Source: JAGNXB01 sp942490895 (GTDB lineage: Bacteria; Bacteroidota; Bacteroidia; Chitinophagales; Saprospiraceae). From it: DNA of 64,000 bases. The stretch lies in NCBI GenBank assembly GCA_942490895.1, contig CALNZC010000091.1:1-64000 (forward strand), in the 5' to 3' direction. Below are positions 1-9,983 of the stretch, piece by piece (position 1 is the stretch's first letter; each line of letters starts with the position of its first letter). Both the position numbers and the translations under genes were made by a program. The notes under the pieces were generated by a model, which was not told the origin of the DNA, made no database searches, and was given only the letters and a program-made list of their open reading frames with translations.

Positions 1-1
1 G

Positions 2-847
2 GTTGTGGATATCAATGACTGTGAAGCGGAGATCACTCAGCCTGTGAATTGGTTTCCTGTGCCACCCCTGCTGATCATTGAACCCAGTTCGTTTATCGGT
101 TGTCAGCCGGCAGACATTTTCTTCAACAACCTCTCCTCACCCATCGACAGTTCCTATCTCATTGAATGGACATTTGGTGATGGGAATACCGGTTCGGCTA
201 TCTCTCCGACCCACACGTATGTTGATGCAGGACTGTATTCGGTTTCTGTGGCGATCACGTCTCCGATCGGGTGCACGACTTCTGCCTTTTTTCAGGACTG
301 GATCACAATTGACCCCAGTCCGATAGCCGATTTCAGTTACGCACCTCAACCGATCAGCAGTTTGCAGCCCGAAGTCACGTTCACTGATCTTTCTATCGGT
401 GCAGACCGTTGGTCATGGCAATTTGATTCGGATGGCACCTCCAAACTCCAGAACCCCATTTTTACTTTTCCGGATACGGGTCTCCAACGAGTATTGCTCA
501 CGGTGACGCATCCTAGTGGCTGCCAGGATACGATCGTTCAATACCTGGATGTGATCCCGGAAGTCCGCTATTTTCTACCGAATGCCTTTAGTCCCAACCG
601 TGATGGGATGAATGATTTCTTTATCGGACGCGGGTTGACGGATGGTATGAAGTTCTTTCAGATGCGGATTTATAACCGATGGGGGGAGCTGCTTTTTGAG
701 GGCAATGATCCTGACACCGGATGGGATGGCACCCTGAAAGGACGCAGTGATCCGGCCCCTCCAGGTGTCTACCTTTACCAGGTGGATTATGAGGATAGTC
801 GGGGAAATGATTACACCTTAAGCGGCTTTGCAACTTTAGTCTTGTAA
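2..847 (+). CDS. PKD-repeat protein with gliding-type C-terminal domain (5' partial)
   Basis: The gene is open from the left edge, so its beginning lies outside the window. The visible ~281 residues contain two PKD-like beta-sandwich repeats (a WTFGDGNTG turn near residue 55 and a WSWQFDSDGTS turn near 138). They end in a CHU_C / gliding-motility-associated C-terminal domain, recognised by FLPNAFSPNRDGMNDFF, the YNRWGELLFE strand and PPGVYLYQVDY. In Bacteroidota this tail normally marks large surface or secreted proteins exported by the type IX secretion system (type B sorting). The stop is TAA at 845. The ligand and full length cannot be judged; an adhesin or cell-surface matrix protein is likely. 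Confidence 0.88.
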   Translation, partial: VVDINDCEAEITQPVNWFPVPPLLIIEPSSFIGCQPADIFFNNLSSPIDSSYLIEWTFGDGNTGSAISPTHTYVDAGLYSVSVAITSPIGCTTSAFFQDWITIDPSPIADFSYAPQPISSLQPEVTFTDLSIGADRWSWQFDSDGTSKLQNPIFTFPDTGLQRVLLTVTHPSGCQDTIVQYLDVIPEVRYFLPNAFSPNRDGMNDFFIGRGLTDGMKFFQMRIYNRWGELLFEGNDPDTGWDGTLKGRSDPAPPGVYLYQVDYEDSRGNDYTLSGFATLVL

Positions 848-885
848 TTATTTATCCAGTTATAGGATTTTCTGAAGGAAGAGAC

Positions 886-893
886 TATCTTTG
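886..893 (+). promoter_or_regulatory. Bacteroidota -7 box (TATCTTTG) before rplS
   Basis: TATCTTTG fits the Bacteroidota -7 consensus TAnnTTTG exactly. It lies 28 bases before the rplS ATG, giving a short leader. No convincing -33 TTG/TTTG is seen at the usual distance, so this is a half-site call. Confidence 0.4.
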
Positions 894-921
894 CGTGCCA
901 ATTTGCAAAAGGAACATCGTC

Positions 922-1278
922 ATGGATTTGATCAAGTACGTACAGGAACAGACCGCTCTCGGTAAAACCTTCCCCACCTTCCGTTCAGGTGACAATATCA
1001 TTGTCAGCTACCGGATCGTTGAAGGCGACAAGGTGCGTATTCAGGATTACCGCGGTGATGTGATCCAAATCAAAGGAACTGGTGCCACGCGCACATTCAC
1101 TGTTCGCAAGATGTCGAATGGTGTAGGTGTAGAACGGATCATTCCATTCTCCTCTCCGAACATTGAAGACATCAAAGTCCTCAAGCGGGGTAAGGTGCGT
1201 CGTGCTCGTTTGTATTATCTGCGTGACCTGATCGGTAAGAAGGCGCGGATCAAGGAGCGCAAATTCATCAAGGCGTAA
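922..1278 (+). CDS. rplS: 50S ribosomal protein L19
   Basis: A 118-residue protein matching L19, which sits at the 30S-50S interface of the ribosome. Recognisable features are the basic SH3-like barrel with FRSGDNIIVSYRIVEG, a short DYRGDVIQIKG stretch, and the basic C-terminal end VRRARLYYLRDLIGKKARIKE. The length is normal for the family. ATG at 922 is preferred over the in-frame GTG at 895 because homologues begin near MDLIKYVQEQ and an AAAGGAA stretch lies just before it. It stands alone, without its frequent partners rpsP-rimM-trmD. Confidence 0.95.
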   Translation: MDLIKYVQEQTALGKTFPTFRSGDNIIVSYRIVEGDKVRIQDYRGDVIQIKGTGATRTFTVRKMSNGVGVERIIPFSSPNIEDIKVLKRGKVRRARLYYLRDLIGKKARIKERKFIKA

Positions 1279-1292
1279 CCCGCCACCTTTCA

Positions 1293-2143
1293 TTACCATT
1301 TATCTGCTTTTCGCAGTCTGGACATCACCAGCCTGTCTCTCAGTGCGTCCGGGAAGTACCCTGCCAGTCTGACCAGCCATTTATTTTTGACGAGCAAATA
1401 GCGTTTCCTTGGTTTGGGATGCGTCGCTGCGGTATAAATGGTGTGGGCAACGACTTCCACAGGTAATGCTCTGGCTTCTGCATTCCCGATCAACTTTTCC
1501 TGCATTGCCAGGATGTCTCTCCATAGGGCGAATCCAGATACTTGTCTTTATCGCCCGCGCCTTTTCCCATAATGGGTGTCGCCACGGGGGCCTGGTTGGA
1601 TACCGATGACCTGAATGCCTAACATCCGCAATTCGTTTCGATAGGCATCCGTAAATGCTTCCACAGCAAATTTTGAAGCCGCATAAGCCCCCAGGAATGG
1701 GGTCACCAGCCGCCCGGAAACAGAGCTGATCAACACCATACGACCATCCTGGGCGGAGCGCAGGATAGGGATGATCGCTTTCGTCAGTTTGTAGACCCCC
1801 ATGACATTCGTCTCCAGGATCGCCCGTACATCTTCCTCCGATTGCCACCCCAAGGGGCCTCCTTGGGCTACTCCGGCGTTCTCCACCAAAACATCCAATC
1901 CCCGGTCTCTAGAAGCGCAGAAAGCTCATGGACCATTTGTTCATGCGCCGCAAGGGGTGCGGTCACATCAAACAGAATGGGATGAAACCGTTCTGGATAT
2001 TGCTGACGCAATCGGCTGGCATCTTCATCTTTTCGAACTGTGCCAAAAACCTGCCATCCTGCGGAATGAAACCGATCTAACGCTGCTAGTCCGATTCCGG
2101 AACTGACACCGGTGATCAATATTGTGGACGGAGATGTTTGCAT
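1293..2143 (-). pseudogene. Short-chain dehydrogenase/reductase, broken by at least three indels
   Basis: Read on the minus strand, this is a classical SDR of about 280 residues spread over three frames. The first piece (from ATG 2143) has the nucleotide-binding motif TGVSSGIG. The second has NAG, then SSVSGR and the catalytic YAASK. The third is a typical SDR C-terminus ending near residue KADKW. Frame changes fall near 1900 (in a GGGG run), near 1580 (in a CCCCC run) and near 1515. The substrate is unknown. Since every SDR motif survives, consensus indel errors are more likely than old decay; a recent pseudogene is the alternative. Confidence 0.8.
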
Positions 2144-2271
2144 ATCAAAACCGGGTTTTTGTCGATTTTTAACTGTGTATCACAACAATCCGCGACGCCA
2201 GACGCTTCATAGTCGGAAAAGGTAGGGAATTCCTGAGCTTGTGGCCCGGGTTATCCGACCTCAAAATCGAG

Positions 2272-3535
2272 ATGCTGCGTATCCTTATCCTGGCGGTGAT
2301 CCTTCTGGTCGTCGATCTTTATATCTTTCAGCCATTACAAACGGTAACGGCCCCATGGGGACCCCGCACCACTCGGCTGGTGGCCTACACCCTGTTCTGG
2401 TTAATCCCCATTATGACCCTATCCTGGCTACTCGCCAAATGAATGGGGCTGACGATCGAACGCAGTCAGCCCAGTCGGTTCCGCAGCGCGTCGTCCAATC
2501 TGCTCTCTTTCTCATCTATCTCTGCAAGGTGATCGTTTTGCCGTTCATTCTGATCGACGATCTCCGCCGAATTGCCGTATGGATCATGGGTTTAGTCTCT
2601 CTACTGAACCCACCTTCATGCCCAGTCGCTCTAAATTCCTTTCGACCCTTGGGTTGACTGCTGGCCTCCTCCCTTTTTCCATGCTGATGTACGGCATGTG
2701 GCGCAATCCATACCGGTACAAAATCCACCACACCACGCTTCCTGTTTCCGGGCTACCAGAAGCCTGGGAAGGGTTGAGGATCGTGCAGATTTCCGACATT
2801 CATTCCGGAAGCTTTACGTTGACCGAGCCTGTAGAGCATGCCATTCAGATGATCCTGGACCTGAAGCCGGACCTGGTATTGTTTACCGGCGACCTGGTCA
2901 ATACCCAGGCCGTGGAAATGGCGCCCTTCCTGTCGATGTTCTCCCGTGTCCGTGCTCCGGAAGGGGTCTTTTCGATCCTGGGCAACCACGACTATGGAGA
3001 CTACCACCGCTGGCCGACAGCTGAAGCCAAGCAGCAGAATTTTCAGGAATTGGTCGACACACATGCCCAATTGGGGTGGGATCTCCTGCAGAATGAACAT
3101 CGCATCCTGAACATCCGGGGAGAACAACTGGCATTGGTTGGTGTAGAAAATTACAGCACACATGCCCGTTTTCCCAAATACGGAGACCTGGAAAAATCCT
3201 TAGTCGGTTGTGAACATATTCCGTTGAAAATCCTGATGTCTCACGATCCCAGCCATTGGGAGGCGCAGGTCAAGGGTCAGCACAAAGATATTTTCCTGAC
3301 CCTTTCCGGACATACGCACGGCATGCAATTCGGGGTAGAGATCCCTGGATGGATGAAATGGAGCCCGATTCAATACATGTACAAGCAATGGGCCGGACTT
3401 TATCAGGAGGCGGGGCAATACCTGTATGTCAACCGCGGTTTAGGTTTCCTTGGCTATCCCGGACGAGTAGGCATTCTACCTGAGATCACCCTGCTTGAAT
3501 TAACCCGAGAGAAACATCTGAGTGACATATCCTAA
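2272..3535 (+). pseudogene. Membrane-anchored metallophosphoesterase (YkuE/YaeI type), frameshifted
   Basis: The C-terminal ~300 residues form a calcineurin-like phosphoesterase with the metal ligands in order: SDIH, GDLVN, GNHD, MSHDPS and GHTHG. The N-terminal part, in two other frames (from ATG 2272), encodes hydrophobic segments (MLRILILAVILLVVDLYIF, then LVAYTLFWLIPIMTLSWLLA, then LFLIYLCKVIVLPFILI). Related Bacteroidota proteins have membrane helices before the phosphoesterase domain, so I read the pieces as one gene with breaks near 2440 and 2590-2620. The substrate may be a phospholipid or UDP-sugar lipid, but this is not shown. The phosphoesterase part alone is intact from about 2618. 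Confidence 0.75.
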
Positions 3536-3567
3536 TTTGACCGACTTCGTTCTATCTTCGTCCTATC

Positions 3568-3981
3568 ATGATGATGCGTACACCCCTAACCATCTGTTTG
3601 TTAACTCTGGGATTCACCCTTTTAAACTCTGGTTGTCAATCAGCAGTGGAGGCGCCCGCCTGGAGTTTCTACCCCGAACAAATCTCCGGACGTTGGGACT
3701 TGGTGACTGCTTTTCGCAATGAACGTGAGACACAAACTCTGAACGGGACCTTTTTCAGCTTTAGCAAAGAACATTCCCTTTCGACCAATCTTCCTGTTCC
3801 AGTGGTGGATCATTCCGTCGCCCCTTTATTCGTCGCCAAATACGTGTTTGCCCAGGACACCATCCGCGTGTTAGGGCAAGTGCCATTGCAGTTCATTGTC
3901 GAACAACTGGACAGCCACACCCTGATTCTGGCCACGACCATCAATCAACAGAATTTCCGCCTGGATCTGTCGCGTAACTGA
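3568..3981 (+). CDS. Small secreted lipoprotein of unknown function
   Basis: 137 residues with a lipoprotein signal peptide: a hydrophobic stretch to LLNSGC, giving Cys at about residue 23 after lipidation. The mature part is beta-rich and contains GRWDLVTAFRN and later FSFSKEH, resembling small lipocalin-like lipoproteins of Bacteroidota, but I cannot assign a family. Three consecutive ATG codons start the frame; the first is used here. It stands between the phosphoesterase and the GWxTD gene, all on the plus strand. Confidence 0.7.
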   Translation: MMMRTPLTICLLTLGFTLLNSGCQSAVEAPAWSFYPEQISGRWDLVTAFRNERETQTLNGTFFSFSKEHSLSTNLPVPVVDHSVAPLFVAKYVFAQDTIRVLGQVPLQFIVEQLDSHTLILATTINQQNFRLDLSRN

Positions 3982-4026
3982 CCAAATTTCCTGGCCATTT
4001 CGCTAGCGCATTCTAGGGAACTCCCT

Positions 4027-4034
4027 TATCTTTC
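4027..4034 (+). promoter_or_regulatory. Near-consensus -7 box (TATCTTTC) just before the GWxTD gene
   Basis: TATCTTTC differs from TAnnTTTG only in the last base and lies 3 bases before the ATG at 4038. If it is used, the transcript would start at or next to the start codon (leaderless). Confidence 0.28.
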
Positions 4035-4037
4035 GAT

Positions 4038-5537
4038 ATGTACGTCCCTCTCAAACGTCAGGCTGCCATACTGACCCTGTTCTTCCTGGCTGTCCAGTTC
4101 TCTCATCTGTGTGCACAAGTGCAGGTTCAGGTTGATCTGGCCCGTTTTCAAAGCCCGGGCCAACCGTTGGTGGAGGTCCAGATGTACTATAGTGGGAGCA
4201 GTCTGGTCAGTATTCCCACTCCTGACGGGCAATGGCGGTCTTCCGTGGATGTCCTGATCATTTTCAGCCAGGACAGTCAAATCGTCCAGTATGATCATTT
4301 CGTATTGCACAGTCCCAGTATGCCACAACCAGAGCAGGACTTTGTGGATGTACGACGATTTGCGATTCCAGCAGGTGAATATCGAGTGCAAATGGAAGTC
4401 TTTGATCTGCACAAGCCCGTGGACACCCTCTCTTTTTCCCGGAATGTATCCGTAGGCGGATATCAGGATGGACTTGCTTTTGAAATGTCAGACCCTGTCC
4501 TCTTGGCCAAAGCCTATGCCAGCAAGGAGAAAAATGCGCTGACCCGGAATGGATACTACATGGAACCCATCCCCCATCGTTTCTATCCCCATACCGCGGA
4601 ACTGCTCTATTTCTACCAGGAGGTGTATGCACAGGTGCCCGTTGAAGAGATGGGATCCTACCAGTTTGCCTATTTCCTGGAAGGGATCCAGGGCGACGGT
4701 AAATCTCGACGCATCCAGCAAGCGATTACCAAAACCAGAAAGGCACGTCCACTGGATCCAATCCTGATGCAAATGGATATCCGGAAATTGCCCTCCGGGA
4801 ATTACCGGCTGATGACGGAAGTTCGCGATCAGGACCTCAATCTGATCAGCAGCAGTGCGGTATCCTTTCAACGATCCAATCCACATCTCGAAGTGGCGGA
4901 AAACGAACAGAAAAGTCCGGGATCAACCGGAATGTTGGATAGCTTCCTGTATGAGATGCCGGCAGAAGAATTGAATTATTCACTTCGGGCGATTGCCGCT
5001 CGGATTCCGGAAAAGGATGTATCCATTCTCAATGCGGCCATTCAGAACCCACGGATCGAAGCCAAACGTCAGCTGCTCTTCTCCTATTTCATCCAGGAAA
5101 ATGCCAACCGACCCGATAAAGCATACGCTGCGTTTATGGTTAGTGCCCGAGCGGTAGATGACAAGTTCCGATCAGGTTTTGGATATGGTTTTGAGACGGA
5201 TAGAGGCTTTGTTTGGATGAAATACGGCCAACCCAATGACATCGTCCAGGTGGAAGATGAGCCTCATGCGCCGCCTTACGAAATTTGGATCTATGACGAA
5301 TTCCCGTTTACCGGGCAACGGAATGTCAAATTCCTCTTCTACAACCCCAATCTCGCCCCGGGAGACTTTCAGCTCCTGCATTCTACTGCGAGAAATGAAC
5401 GTCAGAACCCCCGATGGGAAATCGAATTGTATGAGAAAGTCGGGGCGAACGAAATACAGGGTGTCAACATCCAGGATGCCACCGGGGTCAGGGATCAATA
5501 CTACCGCAATGCCAAGCGATATTTTAACGACTTCTAA
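4038..5537 (+). CDS. GWxTD domain-containing secreted protein
   Basis: 499 residues with a signal peptide (hydrophobic AAILTLFFLAVQF followed by HLCAQ). The C-terminal ~120 residues carry the GWxTD region: FETDRGFVWMKYGQPND, then APPYEIWIYDEFP and VKFLFYNPNL. This domain occurs in Bacteroidota and Acidobacteriota outer-membrane or periplasmic proteins and has no firmly assigned reaction. The preceding region is beta-rich (repeated strands such as VQVDLARFQ and YHFVLHSP), consistent with an extracytoplasmic protein. The length is usual for the family. The downstream neighbour encodes another secreted protein in the same direction. Confidence 0.88.
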   Translation: MYVPLKRQAAILTLFFLAVQFSHLCAQVQVQVDLARFQSPGQPLVEVQMYYSGSSLVSIPTPDGQWRSSVDVLIIFSQDSQIVQYDHFVLHSPSMPQPEQDFVDVRRFAIPAGEYRVQMEVFDLHKPVDTLSFSRNVSVGGYQDGLAFEMSDPVLLAKAYASKEKNALTRNGYYMEPIPHRFYPHTAELLYFYQEVYAQVPVEEMGSYQFAYFLEGIQGDGKSRRIQQAITKTRKARPLDPILMQMDIRKLPSGNYRLMTEVRDQDLNLISSSAVSFQRSNPHLEVAENEQKSPGSTGMLDSFLYEMPAEELNYSLRAIAARIPEKDVSILNAAIQNPRIEAKRQLLFSYFIQENANRPDKAYAAFMVSARAVDDKFRSGFGYGFETDRGFVWMKYGQPNDIVQVEDEPHAPPYEIWIYDEFPFTGQRNVKFLFYNPNLAPGDFQLLHSTARNERQNPRWEIELYEKVGANEIQGVNIQDATGVRDQYYRNAKRYFNDF

Positions 5538-5683
5538 ACAGTTATTCCTCCGAATGGAAGGTATCTTGCAGCGCTGAAATCACTCATTTGGCGATCTATC
5601 TGGATGGGTCTAATCAAACAGGAGTGACGGGAGGCATCCAAACGAAATAACAATAATCCACTACCGGCTACGGTTAAAGGAAT

Positions 5684-6238
5684 ATGATGTTTAGAATCCT
5701 GAATACTCTTTGTTTAATTCTATTTCTGGCCTCTGTTTCCTTCGGACAGATCGACAAAGGATCATCAGACGGCCCCCCTTCTTCAGCTGCTGATTATGAG
5801 GCACGTTACCAGGAGCGAATCAAGTTATCTGAGATCGCTGGCGTTTATATTCCCACTGATCTCGATGATGCCTACGTCCAGTTAGCCCAATTATCTCCAA
5901 AGGAGTCTCTGCAGTTTTATCGGGATCAAGATGAAAACGAGGTAGTCCTGGGTCTTTTCCCCAAGCTGGGCCGCTGGATCATTCTGAACTGGGGATTTGA
6001 AGGCGGAAGCCGGATGTCCCATTACCTTCGAAATCAGGGTGTCCACCTGCCAGAAGACATGAGCATGTTGATCATGCGTAGCTGGCACCGCCACTTGAAT
6101 GGAATCCCTGTCGACCTGGAGGGTCAGGTACAGATCATTCAGGAACGGATCGCTCTTGAACAGGCGGAACGGCTTCAAAATGCGAAGGTCATTCAGGAAA
6201 CACGCCGCAAGGTAGATCCGGAGACCAGAAAGCAATGA
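5684..6238 (+). CDS. Secreted DUF6794-type protein
   Basis: 184 residues with a signal peptide (LCLILFLASVSFGQ). The core, about residues 48-140, matches my memory of DUF6794: YIPTDLDDAYVQL, then LGRWIILNWGFEGGSRMSHYL and MIMRSWHRHLNG. No function is established for this domain. The tail after residue 145 is charged and helical (QERIALEQAERLQ). It starts with two ATG codons after a 146-base gap and precedes topA, with the topA -7 box lying downstream of its stop. Confidence 0.78.
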   Translation: MMFRILNTLCLILFLASVSFGQIDKGSSDGPPSSAADYEARYQERIKLSEIAGVYIPTDLDDAYVQLAQLSPKESLQFYRDQDENEVVLGLFPKLGRWIILNWGFEGGSRMSHYLRNQGVHLPEDMSMLIMRSWHRHLNGIPVDLEGQVQIIQERIALEQAERLQNAKVIQETRRKVDPETRKQ

Positions 6239-6283
6239 TCTGGTGATTTGCTGAAGATCAGCTACCCACAAGGTCATTTTCTT

Positions 6284-6291
6284 TACCTTTG
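6284..6291 (+). promoter_or_regulatory. Bacteroidota -7 box (TACCTTTG) before topA
   Basis: A perfect TAnnTTTG match 41 bases before the topA ATG at 6333. No clear -33 element was found. Confidence 0.38.
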
Positions 6292-6332
6292 CCCCCATTG
6301 GAAGTGCATTCCGACAAAATCCTCGAGTGAGC

Positions 6333-8843
6333 ATGGGTAAACATCTCCTGATAGTTGAGTCTCCGGCTAAGGCCAAAACCATCGAAAAGTATTTAGGGAA
6401 AGACTTCACTGTCAAATCCAGTTACGGTCATATTCGTGACCTGGACAAAGGTGACAAGGGAGTCGATGTGGACAATGCGTTCGCACCGACTTATGTCATT
6501 ACCCCGGATAAACAGAAGGTGGTCAAGGAACTGAAAGCTTTGGTGAAAAAATCCGAAGAAGTATGGCTCGCCACGGATGAAGACCGCGAGGGGGAAGCCA
6601 TTTCCTGGCATTTATGTGAGGTATTGGGCCTGGATGCCCTGACCACCAAGCGGATCGTCTTTCATGAGATCACCAAGCCGGCCATTCAAAAGGCTATCCA
6701 GGTACCCCGTACTGTCGATCTGCATCTTGTAGATGCCCAGCAAGCTCGTCGGATTCTGGACAGGCTTGTGGGATTTGAATTATCGGAGCTGTTGTGGAAA
6801 AAGGTTCGTGGGAAATTATCCGCGGGCCGGGTACAATCCGTCGCTGTCAAGCTGATCGTAGATCGGGACCGGGACATTCAGAAATTTGAAACATCCGCAT
6901 TTTGGCGTGTGTTGGCAGAATTCACCGTCATGGATGCGGACGGACGAGCGGCTGTCCTCAAAGCAGAGCTCCCCGGCCGACTCAAAGACGCTAAAGAAGC
7001 AAGAGCATATCTGGACGGGGCGTTGAAATCCACCTTCACCATTTCGGATATTGATGTATCCCCACTGAAGAAAAAGCCTGCCCCACCGTTCAATACCTCC
7101 ACTCTTCAACAGGAGGCCAGCCGTAAACTCGGTTTCTCTGTACAGCGGACCATGAGCGCAGCGCAGAAGCTGTATGAATCGGGGCACATTACCTATATGC
7201 GTACGGACTCGCTCAACCTGAGTAGCATGGCTATTGCCGCAATGGCACAGGAGATCGAGACTTCCTATGGCGCGGAATATGTGCATACCCGCAAATTCAA
7301 AAGCAAGGGCGCCAACACTCAGGAAGCCCACGAAGCCATCCGCCCTACGTATATGGAACGGCGGACTGTGCCTGGCGATCGGGACCTCCAACGCCTCTAT
7401 GAGCTGATCTGGAAGCGCTCACTGGCCTCTCAAATGGCCGAAGCACGTCTGGAAAAGACCACTGTCACGATCGATCTTTCTGGCAACCCAGGCCAGCCGT
7501 TGCAGGCCGTCGGGGAAGTCCTGAAGTTTGACGGGTTCCTGAAGGTCTATCTGGAAGGTCGGGATGATGAGGATGAAGACGAAGCAAAAGGCATTCTTCC
7601 TCCCCTGTCTCTCGGGCAGAAGTTGGATATGGACAATATGCTGGCTCAGGAACGGTTTACGCGCCCACCGGCACGATATACGGAAGCCAGTCTCGTGAAA
7701 AAAATGGAAGAACTTGGCATCGGCCGACCGTCGACATATGCCCCGACCATTTCCAAGATCACGGAGCCTGGTCGCGGATATGTGGTCAAAGAAACCCGGG
7801 ACGGCACACCCAGGGACTATCAGGTTCTGGAGTTGGCGAACGGGACTATCACCGCTAAAACGTTGACTGAAAACACAGGTGCCGCAAAGAACCACCTGTT
7901 CCCAACGGATATGGGCATTCTGGTAACCGGCTTCCTTGATGAGCATTTTGAGGGCATCATGGATTACCAGTTCACTGCAGATATCGAAAAGCAGTTTGAT
8001 GATATTGCAGAAGGTACCAAGGCCTGGCAAAAGATGCTGGAATCGTTCTACTCGCCGTTTCACAAGCAGGTAGAGCTCACCCAAAACGAAGCAGACCGCG
8101 CATCTGGCGAACGAATTCTCGGTATCGACCCAGTCTCCGGGCGTTCCGTATTGACCCGGATGTCCCGTTTTGGACCTGTCGTTCAAATCGGTAAACCCGA
8201 AGAGCTCGACGAAGACGAAAAGCCGGTTTATGCCAACCTGAATGCCGGGCAGTCGATGACCTCGATTGAATTGGCTGAAGCGATGGAACTCTTCAAACTT
8301 CCCCGGGATCTTGGCGAGCATGAAGACAAACCAGTGATCATTGGTGCCGGACGTTTTGGGCCTTATGTCAAATTCGGAGACCAGTTCATTTCACTGGCCA
8401 AAGGAGAAGACCCGATGGCAGTCGACATGGATCGCGCCATTGAACTGATCAAGGAAAAGCAAAAGGCAGATGCCCCGATGACCACCTGGAAGGGTGAACC
8501 TGTCACCCGGGGAAAGGGACGATTTGGCCCCTTTGTCAAATGGAAGTCCACCTATGCCAATGTGCCTGCTCGTATTGATTTTGAGACCCTGACACCTGAA
8601 CAGGCGATCGAGTTACTCGAAGCGAAAGTAGCTAAGGAGGCTAATCGATACATCCATCAATGGGATAAGGAAAAGGTCTCTGTAGAAAATGGTCGATGGG
8701 GGCCGTTCATCAAATACAAGAAGAAAAACTACAAGTTGCCGAAAGGTGAAGATGGAAAGATGACCCCTGAAGAAGCGGCCAAACTGACCCTGGATGATGT
8801 CAAGAAGATCATCAACGAACAGGAACCAGGCGCCATCAAATAA
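6333..8843 (+). CDS. topA: DNA topoisomerase I (type IA)
   Basis: 836 residues. It relaxes negatively supercoiled DNA by cutting one strand. The N-terminal TOPRIM domain is clear (LLIVESPAKAKTIEKYLG; acidic DEDREGE near residue 85). The catalytic tyrosine lies in HITYMRTDSLNL near residue 288. The C-terminus has repeated topoisomerase C-terminal motifs in place of zinc fingers: GRFGPYVKFGDQ, GRFGPFVKWKS and GRWGPFIKYKKK, as usual in Bacteroidota. The ATG at 6333 is chosen over the GTG at 6327 because homologues begin MGKHLLIVES. The gene is intact over 2.5 kb and converges with lpxB. Confidence 0.96.
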   Translation: MGKHLLIVESPAKAKTIEKYLGKDFTVKSSYGHIRDLDKGDKGVDVDNAFAPTYVITPDKQKVVKELKALVKKSEEVWLATDEDREGEAISWHLCEVLGLDALTTKRIVFHEITKPAIQKAIQVPRTVDLHLVDAQQARRILDRLVGFELSELLWKKVRGKLSAGRVQSVAVKLIVDRDRDIQKFETSAFWRVLAEFTVMDADGRAAVLKAELPGRLKDAKEARAYLDGALKSTFTISDIDVSPLKKKPAPPFNTSTLQQEASRKLGFSVQRTMSAAQKLYESGHITYMRTDSLNLSSMAIAAMAQEIETSYGAEYVHTRKFKSKGANTQEAHEAIRPTYMERRTVPGDRDLQRLYELIWKRSLASQMAEARLEKTTVTIDLSGNPGQPLQAVGEVLKFDGFLKVYLEGRDDEDEDEAKGILPPLSLGQKLDMDNMLAQERFTRPPARYTEASLVKKMEELGIGRPSTYAPTISKITEPGRGYVVKETRDGTPRDYQVLELANGTITAKTLTENTGAAKNHLFPTDMGILVTGFLDEHFEGIMDYQFTADIEKQFDDIAEGTKAWQKMLESFYSPFHKQVELTQNEADRASGERILGIDPVSGRSVLTRMSRFGPVVQIGKPEELDEDEKPVYANLNAGQSMTSIELAEAMELFKLPRDLGEHEDKPVIIGAGRFGPYVKFGDQFISLAKGEDPMAVDMDRAIELIKEKQKADAPMTTWKGEPVTRGKGRFGPFVKWKSTYANVPARIDFETLTPEQAIELLEAKVAKEANRYIHQWDKEKVSVENGRWGPFIKYKKKNYKLPKGEDGKMTPEEAAKLTLDDVKKIINEQEPGAIK

Positions 8844-8852
8844 GGCGGAAGC

Positions 8853-9980
8853 TTATCCTTTTTGAAACGGAATAACGTCCAGAATGTGCTTTGCTGCCGT
8901 ACTGGATGCCGGCTTTTGTCCCAGTCGGGTCCGGAGCTCCTGGTAACCGTTGAGCATCTCCGCACGTGATTCATCTTCCAGTAAACAGTTGAAAGCCTCC
9001 TCCAAATTCGGCAGAGTCAGGTCGGTCTGGATCAATTCTTTGACAAGGCCGCGATCCAGCAACAGATTGACCAGGGAGATATACGAAAGTTTGACCAGCC
9101 GCTTGGCGATCCAGAAGGATATGGCACTTCCCTTGTAAGCGACCACCTGAGGGACGTTGAACAGCGCTGTTTCAAGTGTGGCAGTACCTGATGTAACGAT
9201 GGCGGCATGCGCCTGTGAGAGGAGGTCGTAGGTCTTCCCTCGGACACTTTTCAGAGATGGGTATTGCTGGAGGATCCTGGTATAGGCATCCGAAGACAGT
9301 CCCGGTGCTTCAGCGATCACCCAGACAAAGTCCGGATACTTTCGCGCCATGGCAGCCATGATCGGCAGCATACTCTCCACCTCCTGCCGGCGACTCCCGG
9401 GCAGAAGGGCCACCAACGGCTGATCGGGTGGCAGGCCCAATTCTTTTCGCACATCCATGGACGGTGTAAATTGCTCGATCACCTCCACCAGGGGATGGCC
9501 GACAAAATGGGCTTCAACCCCTTCGTCTGCAAAAAACGCCTCTTCAAACGGGAGGATCACCAGAAGGTCATCGACGGCTTTGCGGATGATCTTGACCCTG
9601 CTTTTGTGCCAGGCCCATAATTGGGGACTGATATAGTAGATGGTTCGAATGCCTTTGGCCTTTACCCACGGCACCAGCCGGAGGTTGAATCCGGGATAAT
9701 CCACAAAGATCACAGCATCCGGTTTGAACGCCTCCATGTCTCGCTTGGCGAATTTCAGATTACCCAGGATAGTCGGCAGATTGCGAATCACTTCAATGAA
9801 TCCCATAAATGCGAGGTCCCGGTAGTGCTTGACGATCTGGCATCCCGCTTCTTCCATAAGGTCACCACCCCACCCTCGGATCTTCAGGGTCGAATCCTGC
9901 TGGAGGAGTGCATGGATCAGATTGGCAGCATGCAGATCACCGGATGCCTCTCCGGCAATGATGTAAATCCTGCGGGCCAA
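8853..9980 (-). CDS. lpxB: Lipid-A-disaccharide synthase
   Basis: 375 residues, normal for LpxB, a GT19 glycosyltransferase that joins UDP-2,3-diacylglucosamine to lipid X at the inner face of the cytoplasmic membrane. Seen: IIAGEASGDLHAANLIHAL at the N-terminus, GWGGDLMEEAG, YYISPQLWAWHKSR, and VALLPGSRRQEVE, which binds UDP. It is the last gene of surE-orf97-lpxB; the upstream stop is only 3 bases away. surE next to lpxB is a common Bacteroidota arrangement. Confidence 0.95.
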   Translation of the reverse strand: MARRIYIIAGEASGDLHAANLIHALLQQDSTLKIRGWGGDLMEEAGCQIVKHYRDLAFMGFIEVIRNLPTILGNLKFAKRDMEAFKPDAVIFVDYPGFNLRLVPWVKAKGIRTIYYISPQLWAWHKSRVKIIRKAVDDLLVILPFEEAFFADEGVEAHFVGHPLVEVIEQFTPSMDVRKELGLPPDQPLVALLPGSRRQEVESMLPIMAAMARKYPDFVWVIAEAPGLSSDAYTRILQQYPSLKSVRGKTYDLLSQAHAAIVTSGTATLETALFNVPQVVAYKGSAISFWIAKRLVKLSYISLVNLLLDRGLVKELIQTDLTLPNLEEAFNCLLEDESRAEMLNGYQELRTRLGQKPASSTAAKHILDVIPFQKG

Positions 9981-9983
9981 GGA

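Noticed and set aside
6327..6332. GTG start for topA two codons upstream
   Set aside because: Homologues start at MGKHLLIVES; the ATG at 6333 fits better.
9880..9900. A GGTCGAATCCTGC stretch resembling a tRNA T-arm
   Set aside because: It lies within lpxB and no acceptor, D or anticodon arm can be drawn around it.
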